DNA of 64,000 nt from Stereum hirsutum FP-91666 SS1 (taxonomy: Eukaryota; Basidiomycota; Agaricomycetes; Russulales; Stereaceae). Both the position numbers and the translations under genes were made by a program. Location of the stretch: NCBI RefSeq assembly GCF_000264905.1, contig NW_006763140.1, positions 410,385 to 474,384 on the forward strand, given 5' to 3'. The notes under the pieces were generated by a model. It saw nothing but the letters and a program-made list of their open reading frames with translations, ran no database searches and was not told the origin of the DNA. Positions 59,551-64,000 of this stretch are shown one piece after another (the stretch's first letter is position 1; every line of letters begins with the position of its first letter).

Positions 59551-61349
59551 CTGTCGCAATTCCCTGCTCTCTAGCTGGCCGCTTCTCATTAATCAGGTCA
59601 TATGGTTGCTCATCACCACCTGCGGCTTTGTTTTCTGCATCTTAACTGTCAAGATCTCCGTCACAGCGACGACGGCTTGCAGTACTGCCCGGTGTGGAGG
59701 TACGAAACTGATTGGAGGAGGAGGGGATCGGGACGTGGTCGCTCGGTCTACAGAGGTAGAACGGAGGCCGATCAAGCGAGTGGAAATGGGAGGAGAATTA
59801 GAGTAACAATGTACGCACCCAATTAATGAATGCGAACACCTGTAGGGTCTTGAGAGGTTTCGAGTTCCCTAAGGATAAGGCGAAACGTAGTCGAGAAATG
59901 AGACGAAGGTAGAGAATAGGAGGAGACAGAGCAAATGAGGGTATTGAGGCAAGATGAGTGGAGGAGAAATAGAGAGAGCGAAGGTGATGGCGGCGAGAGG
60001 CAGATGATGATGTTGGCGAGTCAGACAGACGGACGATTGGCAGACAGACGGGCAGACGGAGACGTTTGAGTTCACGGGGTGAGGGGGGACCTGCGTTCGA
60101 GAGGTGGCAGGACACCGGTATAAGTGACAAGAGAACATTGCTTCCCGACCAGCCGCGCGTGCTCATGCGCCGTCGGGAAAGCTACAAGTGCATCGGAACA
60201 CTGGAAAACGCAATCAGAAATCCTGAGAGATAAAGAGAGTGTCCGGGAAATGAATGGGGAGGCTAAGTGAGATTCAGTATCGTAAAATCGAGGACAAATA
60301 GTAGTGAGTGTTCCATGTTCATGTTTAAAGAGGAAGAAGTCAAACGATGTTATTTACTATCCAAGAGTGTTCCGGGATCGAAACCTGCAGCTACTGACGA
60401 ACGCGAGCGATGTGGAGGTCCTCTGTGGCCCTCACACAGAGTGGCAGACTTGGGTGCCCAATCCAATCGCCCAGACTCGTCCACATGCTGCAGCGCAAGG
60501 TTACGATCCAAAAGACACTCCATTCAAGCCAATAAACCGCCGACGCGATAGGGATTGGTGGTGGAAATTAAAAGAAGCATGAAAAACAAATAAAATTCTG
60601 AAAAAGCGTACTAATATTGAAGCCCAGAGTGAAGGAGTCGCCCAGAGAGAACCAGAGAAGACTCGTACTAGAAAACAATTTGCTGGTAAAGGCTAGACAT
60701 AGTTGAAGTGCTGTACAAAGTTTCGAGGCAAACGGGGGAGGGGAAGTGCTAGCAATAAATCGAACAAAGTGGAAGGAGAGGCGAAGTGTGACTGAACCCG
60801 AGGCCGCGCGTTCCGTTCCTAGTCCCGGGCGGATGGCTCCGGTCCTTCGTCCACTAGTAATGTCGATTTAGCGTGCCGTGATCGCTACTACTTGAAAACT
60901 ATTGCTCCGAGTGTTGGAAGCGATACCTGAGATTCCCTAGAAGTGCTCAAACGGGACAGTTCAGTAGTCCAAGGAAAAACGAAGACAAAAGCGAATAAAA
61001 AGCCGTAATTGTGCAGAACGGGGTCAACCGGGAATTGAAAGTCCGGCGGAACGAGCGTTCGTACGTTCCCAAGTCGCTACTCTAACTCCGTTTTCTTCTC
61101 ATATGGGGGAGTACACGAGTACGCCCGTGTGCTCCTCCACACCGGCTATCTGTTCTCTAGTACTATCTAATTATCGTTCTTGACCCGTGAGAATAGCGAA
61201 ACTTCAAACAAGTTGTCCCAGTGTGGAGTACTTAATTGTGGTGAAGACTGATGCAATACGAGCCAGCAAATGTACGCTTGCACATTCTTCAATTGTCTCT
61301 TGTGTTTCATTGTTACACTGATGACCCGCTATTGGTATTGACTTCCAGT
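59551..61349. other. Gene-poor region, one doubtful frame
   Basis: The frame 60304-60582 (no ATG; ...CGPHTEWQTWVPNPIAQ...RDRDWWWKLKEA) could be a terminal exon of an unknown gene. Nothing else in this 1.8 kb is supported. Confidence 0.3.
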
Positions 61350-61540
61350 GACATCTTTACTTAACGGTTTCTAGCGTGCGTTACTTGGCTAAGCTAGCTT
61401 GTGGCTAGCTTACGAGTCAGCGCAAATCAGCTTGTGCCTTAGCATTCAGCTTCAAGTGCCTTAGTAGCTTGCGCGCCACACACGCTAGACTGTGGCTAAC
61501 TAGCTTGTGTCGACTCATGCTGGCTTGCACTCGCTTAGCA
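61350..61540. repeat. Dispersed AGCTTG/GCTAGCTTG-rich repeat, copy 2
   Basis: Contains GGCTAAGCTAGCTTGTGG, GAGTCAGCGCAAATCAGCTT and GTAGCTTGCGCGCCACAC. Shares modules with copy 1. Short self-complementary AGCTAGCT cores suggest a foldable, MITE-like repeat, but no terminal repeats or target duplication were found. Confidence 0.55.
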
Positions 61541-62199
61541 CGATGTGTCCCAATTAACCCCGTATACAACGTGTGAACCGTCGTCTCCACCCGTCGGTGC
61601 GCTGGTAAACATCGGTTGGTATGGTCTGGTGGCACTTCCAAGGTATTTATTGCTGCTTGTCTCGAGAACTTTCCCCTCGAGGTATAATCGTTCTGCTCTT
61701 TTGCCTAAGCTTGAGGTTATGTGAAATCAACGCTATAACTCACTCTACCGGCATAGCAAACCATCGAGTATTTGTTCATCGTCGGTAAAAAAAACTTGCT
61801 TGTACTACAATCCACTCCAAGGTCGAACCTACTGGCCTGGGTCTACGCTGATGATCAGACTCAGGAACGAGATGACGATACAGTAGGCGACCTGAGAACA
61901 AAATACAAACACACATTTCTTGGGCCACAAAGGCGAGGAGTGTGTGCTATATTCTCGAGCACAAGATTAACGCCCGGGAACATAGTGTCATATTTCTGGC
62001 TTCTAAGTATGACAAATGCTGATGCTGTTTGACCGTGTTCACGTCGATCTTGATCCAATAGCATTATATGAAGTCCAAATTATCTTCCATGACTGATTCG
62101 GATTATCGACCCCAAGTACATCAACGTGAATTTAAGCCAAAAAAAAATAATGTCAAGACACGAGGTGAGAAGCCACAGTATCTGAAGTTACTAAACATT
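61541..62199. other. Spacer, no gene accepted
   Basis: A plus-strand frame (61772-62032) lacks domain and splice support. Confidence 0.35.
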
Positions 62200-63612
62200 T
62201 CAAAGCGCCTCAGTCTCAAGGAGATCAAACTGCCTTGTCGAGACTTGGGACCCAAGCTGGATGGTAGGCATGTCCTTCAGTTCAGTGTTGAGACGAACTG
62301 CAAATGTTTGAAAGAAATTCTATGACAGATCTCAGTTTGGTTATTCCAATATTAACTAAGAAACATACCAGGCCCAGAACACCTTTATCGTTGCGACGCT
62401 CTTGACGAACATAACTCTCGTACCCCCCTCCCTTGACTATAGATAGTTCGGCTCGGCCACCAGTGAAAAAAGACTTTGCCCTTCCCCAGACGACATCGGT
62501 CTCTCCACCCCTCATCTTGAATTTGAAGCCGATCCTCTTATGTTCGAGATCGTCGAGACCTGCGGGTATACACGGAATGACAACGACGCCATCTGGAGAC
62601 GTAGGCTGTCTTCCATATACCTGAAAAACCTTCTCGATACTGCCCTGTAAAAAAACATTCACGACATTTGGCAGCCAGGTGTGGTGCGATCCTGCGCAAA
62701 ATGAGGAATACAGCATCAATGGTTGTTCAAGTGAACATTACCGTCTGTAAACGTACCTGTGTCTAAGGAAACCCTCAGTGGTTTTTCCAGGTCAAGGGCA
62801 TCAATAGGTTTATCCAAGTCGTTGTCATCTGCGATCACTATCTGGGTCATCAAAATGGCCCAATCGTGTAGGGGCGCTCCTAGGGCCACCCTTACGACCG
62901 GAATGAGCTTGGACCATCGTGGAGTGAAAGGACCGTGCCACTGTTTGCCGAAACTGACGTAGCTGAATCTGTCGAGTAAGAAGTAGAATGACAATGTTAG
63001 CAGGGTTCTTATGCATAAAATTTTGTGAAGCATACGTCGCCCCAGGATCTTCAGCTTTATAATCCTCCGCAAGGATTCGTATTGTGATGGAAGAATCCTG
63101 TAGTTCGTGACGGTTATGCCTGCCGGTCAGCGCTTGAATCCTAAACATCGAACGAGAAAATCATCTACTCTATTAATAATGCCCTTCGACTTGAGACTGG
63201 GGAAAAAGGTCTGGAAAAGGAGAGACACGAGTTAGAAACACAGTGAGTTGCATGCTAAATATCATACCTGAACGGCATGGTTGGGTGGCGCATAGCTATG
63301 GCGGCAATGTAAGCAGTTGGCACATCGTACTTAGATGATACAGCTCGACACTTACTCTCCTAGGGATAACCCAAGAGCACCATGGTAGTCCTCCTTAGGC
63401 TGATAAATCATTCTCAAATTTGCCGCAACTGCAATGCCAAATTGGAACTCTATTGGGACATGACGCATCCCCGGAGTGACACCATCGGTATGCGGGCTGG
63501 TCTGAAAGTTCATCCTACTTCCCTTAGAAGTTAGATAGATGACTATACCACGGCACTGATCAGCAATTTTCACATAATGAGCGATTGAGCGGCTGCAAGG
63601 GCGTACGAGCAT
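62200..63612 (-). CDS. Unrecognised multi-exon gene
   Basis: The 3' exons are well defined: 62968-62757, 62691-62369 and 62319-62200, joined by short GT-AG introns. They read FSYVSFGKQWHGPFTPRWSKL...LRVSLDTG, then SHHTWLPNVVNVFLQG...EKVFQVYGRQPTSPDGVVVI, then NFFQTFAVRLNTEL with a stop at 62202-62200. The 5' exon starts at the ATG at 63612 (MLVRPCSRSIAHYVKIADQC) and ends at a GTAAGT donor at about 63355; a small exon YAPPNHAVQ follows. The junctions between about 63050 and 63250 are not resolved, so the frame may be broken there. Length would be about 400 residues. No signal peptide, membrane segment or known domain was recognised. Confidence 0.55.
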
Positions 63613-63925
63613 CGGTCTTGTCGCTAAAGGCTAATAAGATAGGCTGCTTTCCCTCCTTCAACTTCTTGAGATCGTGGCTAATCCCTTGAGGAAAGTGAAG
63701 CAAGGGGTACTTGTCCAGGTCCCATTTTCCCAAGGGGGTGGCAAGCGTAAAATTCTGTACCGGATCTTACCTTTCGCGTTTAAGGCCTCACCCCCCTCCC
63801 CCCCTCCCCCCCTCGAATATTTAAATGATTTTAAAATGATTTATTTAATACTTTCACACAACATAAAAGATCAAAACGGAGGGTTATTGTGGTATCAACT
63901 CATTGCTTTGATGAATGTCGGTGTA
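63613..63925. other. Right-edge region with a polypyrimidine tract
   Basis: A run of C-rich CCCCTCCCCC sequence at about 63790-63815. No gene seen. Confidence 0.45.
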
Positions 63926-64000
63926 ACCTAGCCTAAGGCTAGGGGGAGGGGATGACCGACGTCGACCGTAGCTTAACCTAGCCTAGGCTAGGGGAGGGGA
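63926..64000. repeat. Palindromic CCTAGCC/GGCTAGG repeat at the right edge
   Basis: Two units, each TAACCTAGCCTA(A)GGCTAGG followed by GGGAGGGG, lie about 47 bp apart (starting at about 63926 and 63973). Each contains a perfect or near-perfect palindrome. The array may continue beyond the window. Confidence 0.7.

Noticed and set aside
1..64000. tRNA, rRNA or CRISPR features
   Set aside because: No tRNA T-loop with pairing arms, no rRNA core sequence and no regularly spaced direct repeats with unique spacers were found.

Overview
The window is nuclear DNA of a filamentous basidiomycete, most likely a mushroom-forming agaricomycete. Coding exons are split by many short GT-AG introns of about 50-115 nt. 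The gene content is typical of that group: fungal-type FunK1 kinases, families of F-box/leucine-rich proteins, a GPI-anchored Ser/Thr-rich protein, a Tc1-type transposon and a MITE. Genes lie on both strands without operons. Exon junctions were read by hand from splice consensus and frame continuity. Single-base errors are possible, and none is supported by transcripts.

Layout: (1) 0-4 kb: the 5' part of an unknown gene running off the left edge (-), then a secreted TolB/PD40-type beta-propeller (-). (2) 6-19 kb: an 11-exon amino-acid transporter (+) and a FunK1 kinase (-). Their block (about 7.85-11.96 kb) has been copied to about 14.49-17.64 kb, with a second, diverged FunK1 in between. The copy is damaged: only the 3' exons of the transporter remain, exon 10 is inverted in place and carries a 416-bp TA-flanked MITE, and the kinase has lost about 400 residues and its start codon. 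An intact Tc1 transposase lies next to it. (3) 20-31 kb: a GPI-anchored-type Ser-rich protein (-), a GST-like protein (-), two tandem F-box paralogues (+), an AlkB-like 2OG-Fe(II) dioxygenase (-), a third F-box-like gene (+) and a SnoaL/NTF2-like small protein (+). (4) 31-49 kb, the conserved block: GPI13/PIG-O (-), PKA regulatory subunit (-), a large disordered RS-rich protein (+), two tandem AAA+ ATPases (-) and Rab geranylgeranyltransferase beta (-). (5) 50-64 kb, repeat-rich: two F-box/LRR paralogues facing away from each other as arms of a large inverted duplication. Each is accompanied by a near-identical fragment of an unknown protein, and a decayed gene lies in the centre. Beyond this lie sparse DNA with a dispersed CTAG/AGCTTG-rich repeat, an unrecognised multi-exon gene (-), and palindromic CCTAGCC/GGCTAGG DNA at the right edge.

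The housekeeping genes of the middle block do not form one pathway; they touch GPI-anchor synthesis, cAMP signalling and Rab prenylation. The most interesting material is the lineage-specific part: FunK1 and F-box families being copied, inverted, truncated and invaded by transposons, plus an AAA pair in which one copy appears to have a GC-AG intron. No tRNA, rRNA or CRISPR array was recognised.
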